From positions 806,001 to 870,000 of the forward strand of contig NZ_RQRU01000001.1 in assembly GCF_004335015.1 (NCBI RefSeq): DNA of 64,000 bases, in the 5' to 3' direction. Below are positions 10,801 to 19,128 of the stretch, piece after piece. The DNA comes from Psychrobacter pygoscelis. Lineage in GTDB: Bacteria; Pseudomonadota; Gammaproteobacteria; Pseudomonadales; Moraxellaceae. A program made the position numbers and the translations under genes. Numbering within the stretch: the stretch's first letter is position 1; every line of letters starts with the position of its first letter. The notes beneath the pieces were generated by a model. That model searched no databases. It was not told where the DNA came from and saw only the letters and a program-made list of their open reading frames with translations.

Positions 10801-13545
10801 CTTACCGGTTAAAGACTCGGTCATTGTTGCTGTTAAGGCTTGACGCTTTAACGTATTACGCTGAGCTTCAGTAAGGTTGTTTGGTACTACGATATCAAAG
10901 CTAACTACTCCGTTGTCATCCGTGGTAGCGGTAACCTTTGAAGAGCCTACTTGACCATTCACGGTCAGCAGTTTAGCAATTTGGGGGTTATTCAGTACTA
11001 GTTCTACGGCTTGATTGGCCAATGGTTTATCACTAGCGCTATTGATAAGCTGTGATTTGACCACGGCTATATCACCGGTATTGCTTAATTCATACTGTCC
11101 TTTACCCTGAGACACTGTCTCCGGATTTAGTACCGTTAAGCTCACATCGGCAGCTGTGATGTTTATACTTTTTATACCTGACTGATAAGTCTGACCATTG
11201 CTCTCATAAGACACTTGATAGGTGATACCGCTTGCCTTGAGACTGGCTCGCTCTGATGGGGTCAAATTAGCAGGTAAATTGATGACAAAGATTGCTTTGC
11301 CCTCGATATCAGTGGTTGCTGTATTCTGCGCTACTGTCACGCCTTTTAGCTTGGCAGCATTGGTCAGTGCAATACTAACTGCTTTATTTTTGATTGGCTT
11401 CTTAGCATTTTTACTGTCCACCAACTGTACTACGACCTCAGAGCTACCGCCCAGCTCATTTACAGCAGTCGAGTTGATAGAGCTGATATTAATCGCTGGG
11501 GTTGGCTGGGCTACCGCAACACTGCTAGAGACTTTAGATTGAGTGCCATCAGCTGCTGTCAAGATAGCCAGATAATTAATACCTTCATTAATTAGTTTTT
11601 GCCGCTGCCCTGCACTTAAGCTATCACTCAAATTAACTGTAAACTCAGCCACACCATTTGTATTAGTAGTCTGAGTATTTCCACCTGCTATGCTTACGCC
11701 ACTTGTACCACTGATGATAAGTTTTACTTCTTGGTTAGGTGCGGCTCCGCCACTCTTATTAACGGCAGTGACTAGAACTTTAAAGCTATCACCTGATACA
11801 TTAACACTATCTACACTAGACTTCGCTGACAGCTCAATATCACTTTTACCAACGGCGGGGCTGATAGAGATAGGTTGGCTTGTCTTTGTGCTGACCACGC
11901 CGCTCTCTTCTTTTAGACTAACGCCTAGACTAAAGCTTTTGACCTTCTCAAGTTGGGCTTTTTGTGTCTCTGTTAGTCCTGCTGGAACGCGGACTGTATA
12001 GCTCACCATCCCTCTAGCATCTGTTTGCTGAGTGGCTTCTGTATCTAAAGTGACGAGGCTTGAGCTCTTCAAGACAGATGGCAGACTTGCTACTACGGTC
12101 TGACCAGCTACAGGACCACCATTTTTATCATTAACCCTAAAGGTAATCGTCGCGGTTCCACCAGAGCTTGATAGTTGTTTTTTGTCACTGTTATCAAAGC
12201 TTAGTTGTAGCGCCGCCTCTGGAATATAGACACTGCTTTTTGCCGTCTTAACGGTATTTGCCTTATTAGGTTCCATCAGCGTCACGGTATAGCTGATGCC
12301 TGTTTTGACCAGTTGATCTTTTTGAGCTTGGGTTAGGTTCTCAGCAACGATTACATCGACACTACCGCGACCATTTTCATCTAGCTTAAGTTGGTTTTGA
12401 CTTAATCGTACACCTTTAGGGGCATTGTTTAGTGCTATCTTGACAACTGAGCCTCCAATAGTGGTGGGTACGCGGCTAGACTTAGCAGTAGCCATGATTT
12501 GAAGAGTTTGCTTAGCACCAAATGCACTTAAGGGTGCTGCATTACCTGTTACCGCTACGTTGTAATCTGAGGTAGGATTAACAACTGACCATGTCCCTGC
12601 TTCTGAGATGGTCGCGCCATTAGCTTCGGTTACTCTAACGTTATAAGCGATACCCGAGCTGATTAGAACCTTTCGCTGCTCTGCGGTAAGGCTATCAGCC
12701 ACCACTATATTGAAAGTCGCTTGACCTTTATCATCGGTCTTCTTGTTATTACCACCTACTATGGTCACTCCATCAATATTATTGATACCTAAGCTGATAT
12801 CTACACCTGAGGCGGTAGCACCATTAGGTCTTTTTGCCTGAACCCTGATGGCAACGCTATCACCAAAGGGATTAACCGCAGACTTTGATAAGCTAGTAGA
12901 GTTAAGCGCGGTATTTAGTTCGATATCGCTTTTGATCACAGAGTCTTCATCACCAGCGACACTCACTCCTACATTGAGCAGTTGAGACCTTTCACTACCA
13001 TCAGCGGCTGTTGCAGTGGCACTGATCTTGATACCGTTGGCTAGCAGCTGTTGTCGATCTGCTACCGCATTTGGATTCAGCGTCAATTGATAAGTGGCAT
13101 TACCTTGACCATCTGTAACCTGCGTACTTGATCCATTAATAGTTACCCCTGATGACTCAGAGTCAGCAACAGAAACGGTCACCTCTTTATTAGCAACTGC
13201 GCCGCCTGTAGCTTTTTGCACGGCTTTAACGACAATAGTAAACTGCTTGGGTTCCTTATCAAGTTGAATCGTGCCAGGCTCTGCTGTGATTTTTTGGATA
13301 AAGAAGTCAGGTTCAGTTTGGCCGGTGGTCTCTCCACCTTCGCCAGCGGTATTGCCACCATTATTAGAGTTTGTATTACCGTTATTACCGTTACCACTAT
13401 TACCCTTTACACCTAGGTCTGGCGCTGGAGCAATCGCGTCAACCGTACCACCATCTCCGCCACCACACCCTGCTAAAGCCAGTGCCATCGTCAGCGAGGT
13501 GAATTTGAAATACTTAGAAGTGCCTACAAATGAAGAAAAGGCCAT
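7834..13545 (-). CDS. Giant Big-1/Ig-like repeat surface lipoprotein (1,903 aa)
   Basis: A very large exported lipoprotein. The signal sequence ends in the lipobox LALAG-C27 and is followed by Gly, which by the +2 rule suggests outer-membrane sorting. A Gly/Asn/Thr-rich linker (about 35-75) leads into about 13-14 tandem bacterial Ig-like (Big-1, intimin/invasin type) domains of about 100-110 residues. Each has a D-x-x-G-x-A-x-F/Y edge motif (e.g. DGQGNATYQL, DDKGQATFNI, NASGVATFTI). At least seven of the first eight carry an extra helical-looking segment of the form LTxxQRxxLxxxGIxY after that motif. The last about 350 residues diverge and contain two Cys (about 1,600 and 1,830). No beta-barrel, LPXTG or type I secretion C-terminus is visible. 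Likely an adhesin or surface stalk. GGAG nine bases before the ATG supports the start. Neighbours give no clue. Confidence 0.8.
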   Translation of the reverse strand: MAFSSFVGTSKYFKFTSLTMALALAGCGGGDGGTVDAIAPAPDLGVKGNSGNGNNGNTNSNNGGNTAGEGGETTGQTEPDFFIQKITAEPGTIQLDKEPKQFTIVVKAVQKATGGAVANKEVTVSVADSESSGVTINGSSTQVTDGQGNATYQLTLNPNAVADRQQLLANGIKISATATAADGSERSQLLNVGVSVAGDEDSVIKSDIELNTALNSTSLSKSAVNPFGDSVAIRVQAKRPNGATASGVDISLGINNIDGVTIVGGNNKKTDDKGQATFNIVVADSLTAEQRKVLISSGIAYNVRVTEANGATISEAGTWSVVNPTSDYNVAVTGNAAPLSAFGAKQTLQIMATAKSSRVPTTIGGSVVKIALNNAPKGVRLSQNQLKLDENGRGSVDVIVAENLTQAQKDQLVKTGISYTVTLMEPNKANTVKTAKSSVYIPEAALQLSFDNSDKKQLSSSGGTATITFRVNDKNGGPVAGQTVVASLPSVLKSSSLVTLDTEATQQTDARGMVSYTVRVPAGLTETQKAQLEKVKSFSLGVSLKEESGVVSTKTSQPISISPAVGKSDIELSAKSSVDSVNVSGDSFKVLVTAVNKSGGAAPNQEVKLIISGTSGVSIAGGNTQTTNTNGVAEFTVNLSDSLSAGQRQKLINEGINYLAILTAADGTQSKVSSSVAVAQPTPAINISSINSTAVNELGGSSEVVVQLVDSKNAKKPIKNKAVSIALTNAAKLKGVTVAQNTATTDIEGKAIFVINLPANLTPSERASLKASGITYQVSYESNGQTYQSGIKSINITAADVSLTVLNPETVSQGKGQYELSNTGDIAVVKSQLINSASDKPLANQAVELVLNNPQIAKLLTVNGQVGSSKVTATTDDNGVVSFDIVVPNNLTEAQRNTLKRQALTATMTESLTGKKTSVGVTIKSIETEVKLIAATPQALNLNGGETIVRVVAQDLKGNVVANQRVSLALPSAIAQQGITIASSPNQATNASGVATFTIAAPSGLTAQQKAAISDAFVVGIGATDANGNTEAKTVTVRTEQPAATKEQLTLGANKVVNTDGDNFKVFARITDEQGNGISGTPVQLAVAEPVKTGVSITGSNTVTTNGDGVAEFNLTLQPGANVNKALLEEGIKLRASAKSSEGVALKQDYIVNVDTSTIDSYVIMTAADKTTLNTGGDQTEVTFRIVDNQGGVLAGVPVQLSIDNPKQSGAALTTTSIVTSDEQGLITAGVVLGASSVNARLNHNVTVKAKVVTAEYDEDGSPLLNTRAEEQIILQAVGTSLNIEATKTNLQAGEQTTITSTLVDAAGIAISNADVELVDIEGNKIVGTSTVRTNDAGVATFSLDESKLNFDENGNLRVRAKAIGEQGLVTQTSSQSVSLVQVSQAGISFSEIKSVYNVNESNNLKIQIRSDDPQALVGEQVEVQTTLGEFANGEVITSKAITDDMIDGNSIVVPIELTSELAGTAVLTARVVGQTNGAGQALTTTVDTRFRATTPAKMLLQSVKSVITPGGSTEVVALVKDANDVPVEGVTVVFSRSSDSSAGRLSAATAVTNAQGEARVTYQANAGSPINGVVINAELLADDFGIGQKQTSITVSDQAVYTTLAFSDTLDVSSDNIYYIKNGSIAVMDGSGRPIANQQVSLKSYATQFSQGLVCLAERNVSYQPASKEDAEGNKVIPEVQTSSKQVIEFSDSNSNWLTTEDPEFNYILDQGDDLNSNGQLDPINPVTILGGTLADDEYTFVTDSEGKVDFQIRYPKMYSHWTTVRFDATTLVNGSENMQSFNVQLSRLDGDVAISNNSLITPYVNNASPFGIGDAVCINRLSIAVDDENGESKVTGSVRGLSSTLGYSISLDNKPLGANGNIQPANPTFAYSFQQAFEKGSLVTVNVGSSSTSYVISTEDE

Positions 13546-14040
13546 GATTGATGCTCCGCATAAGCGCTAGTAAGCGCCGAATTACTTAGAATTAAAAGGT
13601 CAATATAAAGTTTTGGTGATTAAATGTATCTTTATCACTGCTTTCTTAATTTTTTGTGAATTACCTAACAGTAACTTTACTTATTTTTTGCTCGACTTAC
13701 AACCAAAAATGCACAATCTTTGCTTAATTAACAGCGCCTTTGTCATGTAATTTTAATTATTTACCCTCTATCCTTTTATCGTGCGCTTTGATAAGATAGT
13801 TAACCTTTCGGTTGAAATATGCCCTTCATTATGGTATAAATGTCGCCTTTAAAATTTTCTGATTGGTTAAGCCTTTAATTAAGCCGTAAGTCGTCTTACT
13901 TAAAGCGTCCTTAGCGATCAACTCATTTCCATAATAGTATTGTTTGGTGCAAAGGGTCTACTATCTAGCTACAGGTAGTCAGTACAGCTTGCCCAGACAG
14001 GTATGAGATTCTCTCATGCCTCATAGATCAGGAGTTCGCC
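13546..14040. other. Intergenic spacer upstream of rpmB and of the Big-1 gene
   Basis: 495-bp AT-rich divergent spacer. It contains a good sigma-70 promoter for rpmB (separate entry). Nothing else is supported. Confidence 0.5.
13812..13840 (+). promoter_or_regulatory. Predicted sigma-70 promoter for rpmB-rpmG
   Basis: TTGAAA (13812-13817), 17-bp spacer, TATAAA (13835-13840). This would start a transcript near 13847 with a leader of about 190 nt before rpmB. Spacing and hexamers are close to consensus; not experimentally known. Confidence 0.5.
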
Positions 14041-14277
14041 ATGTCTCGAGTATGCCAAGTGACTGGAAAGCGCCCTATGGTGGGTAATAATGTTTCGCAC
14101 GCAAACAACAAAACCCGTCGTCGCTTTCAACCCAACCTTCATCACCATCGTTTTTGGGTAGAGTCAGAAAACCGCTTTATTCGCCTACGTGTGTCTACTA
14201 AAGGTATGCGTATCATTGATAAGCTAGGTATTGATAAAGTCTTAGCTGATATGCGCGCAGAAGGTCAAAAGGTTTAA
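14041..14277 (+). CDS. rpmB: 50S ribosomal protein L28
   Basis: The 78-residue large-subunit protein. It starts [20 protein letters not shown], continues with the basic [19 protein letters not shown] and has the standard length. The ATG is preceded by a purine-rich site (ATCAGGAG, ending six bases upstream). It forms the usual two-gene operon with rpmG, 47 bp downstream, followed by a strong terminator at 14534. Confidence 0.98.
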   Translation: MSRVCQVTGKRPMVGNNVSHANNKTRRRFQPNLHHHRFWVESENRFIRLRVSTKGMRIIDKLGIDKVLADMRAEGQKV

Positions 14278-14324
14278 TCCTTAAGACTTTGCCCACCCAC
14301 CCCATCTTTTGAAGGACAGACGTC

Positions 14325-14480
14325 ATGAGAGATAAAATTAAATTAGTATCTACTGCAGGTACTGGGTATTTTTATACCACGACTAAAAACAAACGTACTA
14401 TGCCCGGCAAAATGGAAATCAAAAAGTTTGATCCTAAAGTCCGTCAGCACGTTGTTTTTAAAGAAGCTAAAATTAAATAA
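14325..14480 (+). CDS. rpmG: 50S ribosomal protein L33
   Basis: A 51-residue protein, [20 protein letters not shown] onward, ending in [10 protein letters not shown]. This is the Cys-less, proteobacterial form of L33: the zinc-binding CxxC pairs are absent. The ribosome binding site GAAGGA lies about 8 bases before the ATG. Second gene of the rpmB-rpmG operon. Confidence 0.97.
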   Translation: MRDKIKLVSTAGTGYFYTTTKNKRTMPGKMEIKKFDPKVRQHVVFKEAKIK

Positions 14481-14533
14481 GTTATTCTAACTGACGCGCT
14501 ATTTGTAATCTTATTATTAATAGCGTGGTAAAT

Positions 14534-14567
14534 AAAAAAGGTCTATCGTAATGATAGACCTTTTTTT
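14534..14567 (+). terminator. Rho-independent terminator of rpmB-rpmG
   Basis: 8-bp core stem ggtctatc/gatagacc with 5-nt loop, extended by A-run/T-run pairing, then a run of seven T. It lies about 55 bp after the rpmG stop. The flanking A-run could also let it stop transcripts from the minus side. Confidence 0.9.
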
Positions 14568-14644
14568 ATGTCAAAAATTATCTTAGCTAATCTAAAGAGG
14601 CAGCACTGAGCACAATAGCCTCGATAATCAAATAAAACTGATCA

Positions 14645-14965
14645 TTAGCTGTAATGCGTAGGCTCTTCATCATAGACATTAGCATGCCATTGGCTGATTT
14701 GCTTTTGCATAATAATTTGAATAGCCGCATGAATCATGTGTTGGCCAATCACTTGCGTGTCACTACCTAAGATATCTTTAATCTTATCGGAGAAGGCGAT
14801 GGTTACTAACGCATCGTGTTCGCCTTCCATATCACGCAGCATTAGACGACCATCATCCGCTTCAACCAGCTCTAGCATGGTTTCTTTAGCAAAACTATTG
14901 AACTTGTCTCTAGACTCACTGTCTAGATCATGCTCGCTATAAATCTCGTCGCTCTTAAAAGGCAT
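14645..14965 (-). CDS. Conserved small acidic cytoplasmic protein, unknown
   Basis: A 106-residue protein without signal peptide or membrane segment. The N-terminal part is acidic (SEHDLDSESRDKFNSFAKET). The rest looks mixed alpha/beta, with VTIAFSDKIKDILG and a helix IGQHMIHAAIQIIMQKQISQ. I do not recognise a named family. It has the look of a lineage-specific (Moraxellaceae) protein. The frame is clean, codon use resembles its neighbours, and the ATG is preceded by GAGGATAAG (minus strand). The overlapping plus-strand frame lacks any protein-like composition, so the minus strand is chosen. Confidence 0.6.
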   Translation of the reverse strand: MPFKSDEIYSEHDLDSESRDKFNSFAKETMLELVEADDGRLMLRDMEGEHDALVTIAFSDKIKDILGSDTQVIGQHMIHAAIQIIMQKQISQWHANVYDEEPTHYS

Positions 14966-15142
14966 AATCTTATCCTCGGTAGCTTTTGCTTATACTAATG
15001 CAAGCTATAAAAGCGCTACACAGCTGCGGCAAAAGTGAATTTATTACCCTCTTACAATGGACGCTTTGGGTATAAATTTCAAGTCTGATTGTCCGCTTGA
15101 TAGTATTTGCATCCACTTGGTAAGTATTTATTAACCAGTATC

Positions 15143-15454
15143 TCAACGCCAATAGCGTAGTTTGGCTAAGGTAAATAACAATGCGACAAACATTCCTAAA
15201 TAATAAGCCAGTTTTAGCTCAAAGGTGGGGTCGCGATATTTAAAGGGCAGCGCTACGACAGCGGTAGCGGTAGGAAAAACCACCAGCATCAATAACCAAT
15301 TTTCGATGACATTAAGCCACCCTTGTAAGTCTGTACCATGACGTAAAGATGCCAATCCCATAAGTAGACAGGCAACGATTAAAGCGATGACCAGACCTCG
15401 CGGAATATCTTTAGGAAATGGGTCATAAGGAGAGTCGGACGAAAATAGTGACAC
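15143..15454 (-). CDS. Small inner-membrane protein, unknown
   Basis: A 103-residue protein with a polar N-terminus (SSDSPYDPFPKDIPRG) and three likely transmembrane helices (about 19-38, 49-68, 79-98), ending in a basic LRYWR. No recognised family. A perfect palindrome lies just upstream at 15478-15492, possibly an operator. The next gene upstream (15586) is also a small membrane protein on the same strand, and a two-gene unit is possible. Confidence 0.55.
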   Translation of the reverse strand: MSLFSSDSPYDPFPKDIPRGLVIALIVACLLMGLASLRHGTDLQGWLNVIENWLLMLVVFPTATAVVALPFKYRDPTFELKLAYYLGMFVALLFTLAKLRYWR

Positions 15455-15477
15455 AGACGTTCTCCATTAGTTGAATC

Positions 15478-15492
15478 AGTATCAGAGATACT
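15478..15492. promoter_or_regulatory. Perfect palindrome upstream of the small membrane protein gene
   Basis: AGTATC-aga-GATACT, a 6+3+6 perfect inverted repeat 24 bp before the start codon at 15454. Size and position fit a dimeric repressor operator; it could equally be a chance hairpin. Confidence 0.3.
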
Positions 15493-15585
15493 TTTATAAG
15501 AAATACATGAATACAGTATAAAGCAGCTAAGTAAAGGTTTAAAAGAGCCAGCTTAATAAAATAGCCACGTTAATTATCTTCACAG

Positions 15586-15984
15586 CTAACTGTTAGTACC
15601 CATCAGCCATAGCATGGCGACACAAGCGGTTAACCAGCCTAGCGTCCATGCGTTACGGCGCTGGACATTTGACCCTGTTAGTTTATTCATTAGTAACGAG
15701 CCTAGCCAAAATAGTAGCGGTATGCCAATAACGAAGGCAGGAACCAATACCGCCGCATGCTTAAGCACTACAGCGCTATCCTCACCAAGCGCCAATCTAA
15801 CCCCATACCCTGCTAGGCTAAGTACTAACGCAAACAAGGCTAAGCCAATGGTAATCCCCATTGGCACTAAACTGCCCTTATCTCTAGAAACTGGCTCTGA
15901 CACCACAGAATTCGCTTGAGCAGAGACAGGGCTTTGTTGCGCACTACGATACTCTGGTCTGGACTGGTTAGGCCTGGAGGTCAT
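15586..15984 (-). CDS. Small inner-membrane protein with polar N-terminus, unknown
   Basis: A 132-residue protein. About 35 polar Ser/Gln/Arg-rich residues are followed by three hydrophobic helices (about 42-65, 75-97, 110-130) ending in WLMGTNS. No family recognised. The antisense frame over the same DNA is lower quality. The reading direction agrees with neighbouring genes. Confidence 0.5.
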   Translation of the reverse strand: MTSRPNQSRPEYRSAQQSPVSAQANSVVSEPVSRDKGSLVPMGITIGLALFALVLSLAGYGVRLALGEDSAVVLKHAAVLVPAFVIGIPLLFWLGSLLMNKLTGSNVQRRNAWTLGWLTACVAMLWLMGTNS

Positions 15985-16052
15985 AAAGTTCCTACTTTTG
16001 CATAAAGTTAATTCATATGGTCTGGATGAGAAGGCAGAAGTACTGTCTAAAG

Positions 16053-16790
16053 CTATACTTGCTGACTACCAACCAGTGCTAACTCACGACGCATGGCATC
16101 AATAGCGCTCTGGTAATCTGACTGATTAAATATCGCAGAACCCGCGACAAACATATCCGCGCCCGCTTCTGCCACCGCGCGAATGTTGTTAGCCTTGATA
16201 CCCCCATCGACCTCTAAGCGAATATTGCGACCACTGGCATCAATACGCTGACGAACCTCACGGATCTTGTCCAGCGTGCCCTCAATAAAGGACTGACCAC
16301 CGAAGCCTGGATTGACGCTCATGAGTAATATCTGATCGACCTTATCCATTACACAATCTAAATAATGCAGCGGTGTGGCAGGGTTAAGGACTAAACCGCA
16401 CTCAGCGCCGCCGTCTTTGATAAGCTGTAATGAGCGGTCAATATGATGCGTCGCCTCAGGATGAAAGGTAATAATACTCGCCCCAGCTTCCAAAAACTGC
16501 TCAATCATACCATCCACTGGAGACACCATAAGGTGGACATCAATCGGTGCATCAATACCAAAATCACGCAGTGCCTTGCAGATCATACTACCAAAAGTTA
16601 GGTTAGGCACATAATGATTGTCCATGACATCAAAATGTACCACATCTGCACCTGCCTTCAGCACCGCAGCCACCTCGTCACCCAATCGGGCAAAGTCAGC
16701 AGATAAGATAGAAGGGGCGATCAGATACCCGCTGTTTTGGGCGGATAGTGCCGCATTAGACGTACTCGTAGCGTGCTCAGCTATCGGCAT
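16053..16790 (-). CDS. rpe: Ribulose-phosphate 3-epimerase
   Basis: Interconverts D-ribulose 5-phosphate and D-xylulose 5-phosphate in the pentose phosphate pathway. A TIM-barrel protein of 245 residues, with [15 protein letters not shown], the metal/catalytic [36 protein letters not shown] and the phosphate-binding VDGGI and GSAIF motifs in order. The first about 23 residues (Thr/Ser/Ala-rich) extend beyond the usual start, but the ATG has a purine-rich site (AAGAGAACAGAG) in front of it. Single gene. Confidence 0.97.
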   Translation of the reverse strand: MPIAEHATSTSNAALSAQNSGYLIAPSILSADFARLGDEVAAVLKAGADVVHFDVMDNHYVPNLTFGSMICKALRDFGIDAPIDVHLMVSPVDGMIEQFLEAGASIITFHPEATHHIDRSLQLIKDGGAECGLVLNPATPLHYLDCVMDKVDQILLMSVNPGFGGQSFIEGTLDKIREVRQRIDASGRNIRLEVDGGIKANNIRAVAEAGADMFVAGSAIFNQSDYQSAIDAMRRELALVGSQQV

Positions 16791-16883
16791 AACTCTGTTC
16801 TCTTTTGAAGATTAATGGACTGCCAACTATTATAGGGTATAAACAGATGACAGTAGAATAAAAGTAATAAACAACCAACTGTA

Positions 16884-17735
16884 TTAACCGTGGATCAAAG
16901 CGGCTTTATCATGATGCAAAATATGCTCTGAGATGACCGTCTGGATAAAGTAGTAACTGTGATCAAAGCCAGCATGATAGCGTAAGGTCAACGGCTGACC
17001 CACATCAGCACAAACTTCTCTTAACTGCTCTGGATTTAAGTTACCAGCAGCGTAATGCTCATCGGCGCCGCCTTGATCAACTAAAATTAGGGGATATTTT
17101 TTACCGGCCTTTTTAATAGCCGTAGTAGCATCATACTGCGCCCAAAGGCTTTGATCTTCGCCAAAGTAGGCTTTATAAGCCGCCTTACCCCACTCAGATT
17201 CACTAGCAGTACAAACAGGAGCAATAGCCGAGACACTGACAAACTTACTCGGGAAGGTAAAGCCTAACATAAGCGCTCCATGACCGCCCATTGAGTGCCC
17301 CATTATACCGATACTACTGACTGGAAATTGATTACGGATCAGATCGTAAAATTCATCAACAATATAGCTCTGCATATTGTATTGCTTGGCCCATGGCTCA
17401 AGCTTAGCATCGACATAGTAGCTGGCTGCTTGACCCACATACATGCGCTCATCATCAGGCACATCATCACCTTTTGGTGAGGTATCGGGGGCAATAAAGA
17501 TGATGCCAAGCTCACTGCATAGCTGCTGAAAATGGGCTTTTTGCGTAACATTATCAGGACTACAGGTCAGTCCAGATAAATATAAGATAGCGGGACAGTA
17601 ATCGCCCGCTAGTGCCTTATCAGGTAGATAAATGCTAAAGGTCATCTCAGTGTTGGTCATTTTAGAATCATGTGAGTAGTAGCGCTGCTGACCATCAAAA
17701 CAGCGATTGTCACTTTGTAGAGTTAGCGTCGTCAT
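16884..17735 (-). CDS. fghA: S-formylglutathione hydrolase
   Basis: The second step of glutathione-dependent formaldehyde oxidation: it hydrolyses S-formylglutathione to formate and glutathione in the cytoplasm. A 283-residue alpha/beta hydrolase of the esterase D family, with LYLSGLTCSPDNVTQKA (oxyanion region) and nucleophile S148 in GHSMGGHGAL. An Asp near 226 (DQGGADEHY) and a His near 260 (FDHSYYFI) complete the triad. It lies 93 bp downstream of frmA on the same strand, the usual operon order. Confidence 0.96.
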   Translation of the reverse strand: MTTLTLQSDNRCFDGQQRYYSHDSKMTNTEMTFSIYLPDKALAGDYCPAILYLSGLTCSPDNVTQKAHFQQLCSELGIIFIAPDTSPKGDDVPDDERMYVGQAASYYVDAKLEPWAKQYNMQSYIVDEFYDLIRNQFPVSSIGIMGHSMGGHGALMLGFTFPSKFVSVSAIAPVCTASESEWGKAAYKAYFGEDQSLWAQYDATTAIKKAGKKYPLILVDQGGADEHYAAGNLNPEQLREVCADVGQPLTLRYHAGFDHSYYFIQTVISEHILHHDKAALIHG

Positions 17736-17828
17736 AGTAGTCCTTTTATTAACGTTTATTAATGACTATGAATGAGGGAACACGGGCTAAGTCTTTCGCA
17801 GTAGCCCGCGTCTTAAGCTTAATATCAC

Positions 17829-18935
17829 TTAGTATTTGATCACACTACGGATACAGTCAGGATCTTTAAGTAGCTCAAAGCCTTTATTAATCTCATCATG
17901 ACGTAGTGTATGGGTGATAAGCGAGTCTACATCAATCTTACCTTCCATATACCAATCTACGATGGTAGGTACATCAGTGCGACCGCGTGCACCGCCAAAG
18001 GCTGAGCCTTCCCAGTTGCGGCCCGTCACTAGCTGAAATGGACGGGTGCTAATCTCTTCGCCCGCACCAGCGACCCCTATGATGATACTACGGCCCCAGC
18101 CTTTATGAGCACATTCTAAGGCTTGACGCATAACCTCGACATTACCGATACACTCAAAAGAATAATCCACGCCGCCATCCGTCATCTGAACGATATGATC
18201 GACCACATTCTCCACTTCGCTAGCATTAACAAAGTCAGTCATACCAAAGCGGCGACCCCAAGCTTCGCGGCTAGGGTCTAGATCAACACCAATAATTCGG
18301 CTAGCACCGACCATTTTAGCGCCTTGAATGACGTTTAGACCAATACCACCTAAACCGAACACCGCGACTGTAGCACCAGCTTCCATTTGTGCGGTATAAA
18401 CGACAGCCCCAACGCCTGTAGTCACGCCGCAGCCAATATAGCACACCTTATCAAACGGCGCGTCTTCGCGAATTTTGGCCACTGCAATCTCTGGCAATAC
18501 CGTATGACGAGCAAACGTAGAAGTCCCCATATAATGGTAAATTGGCTCACCATCTAGACTAAAGCGTGAAGTACCATCGGGCATGACGCCTTTACCTTGG
18601 GTCTCACGAATCGCTTGGCATAAGTTGGTCGCTGGATGTAGACAGAATTTACACTCACGGCACTCAGGCGTGTAGAGGGGAATGACGTGATCGCCAACTT
18701 TGAGACTTTTGACATCTTTACCGACTTCAACGACGACCCCAGCCCCTTCATGACCCAATATAGCTGGAAACAATCCTTCAGGGTCCATGCCCGACCAAGT
18801 GTAATAGTCGGTGTGACAAATTCCGGTCGCTTTTAGCTCAATAAGTACTTCGTTATCTTTTGGACCTTCTAAATCTACTTCATGAAGGCTAAAAGGCTTG
18901 TTGGCTTCCCAAGCAATAGCAGCAGTAGTTTTCAT
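17829..18935 (-). CDS. frmA: S-(hydroxymethyl)glutathione dehydrogenase (class III alcohol dehydrogenase)
   Basis: Oxidises S-hydroxymethylglutathione, formed from formaldehyde and glutathione, to S-formylglutathione with NAD+. It may also reduce S-nitrosoglutathione. The 368-residue zinc MDR protein has the catalytic-zinc motif GHEGAGVVVE and the structural-zinc cluster CRECKFCLHPATNLC. The class III stretch CGVTTGVGAV is present, along with the Rossmann GLGGIGLNVIQGAKM. Normal length. First gene of the frmA-fghA pair. No FrmR-type repressor gene is adjacent. Confidence 0.96.
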   Translation of the reverse strand: MKTTAAIAWEANKPFSLHEVDLEGPKDNEVLIELKATGICHTDYYTWSGMDPEGLFPAILGHEGAGVVVEVGKDVKSLKVGDHVIPLYTPECRECKFCLHPATNLCQAIRETQGKGVMPDGTSRFSLDGEPIYHYMGTSTFARHTVLPEIAVAKIREDAPFDKVCYIGCGVTTGVGAVVYTAQMEAGATVAVFGLGGIGLNVIQGAKMVGASRIIGVDLDPSREAWGRRFGMTDFVNASEVENVVDHIVQMTDGGVDYSFECIGNVEVMRQALECAHKGWGRSIIIGVAGAGEEISTRPFQLVTGRNWEGSAFGGARGRTDVPTIVDWYMEGKIDVDSLITHTLRHDEINKGFELLKDPDCIRSVIKY

Positions 18936-19128
18936 AAGATATCCTTATTATTAAAGTGAATTTATATTTTACTGATAATGAGATTAGTGAATATTAGGTG
19001 ACTGGATGTTAGATTTAAATGTATTGGACAATAAATATTAGATAAAAGCTATTGAATAGATTTAAATATCATACAAGGCATCGGCATTAGTAGCACAAAT
19101 CTACCAGTGTCTAAGCTAATTAGCCCAG

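Noticed and set aside
9524-12001. Several open frames of 65-131 codons antisense to the Big-1 lipoprotein
   Set aside because: They mirror repeat codon bias and have hydrophobic Ser/Thr/Val composition with no start signals; the minus-strand lipoprotein explains the region.
14970-15152. 60-codon minus-strand frame between two small genes
   Set aside because: Composition is not protein-like, there is no ribosome binding site, and it overlaps the end of the 15143 gene.
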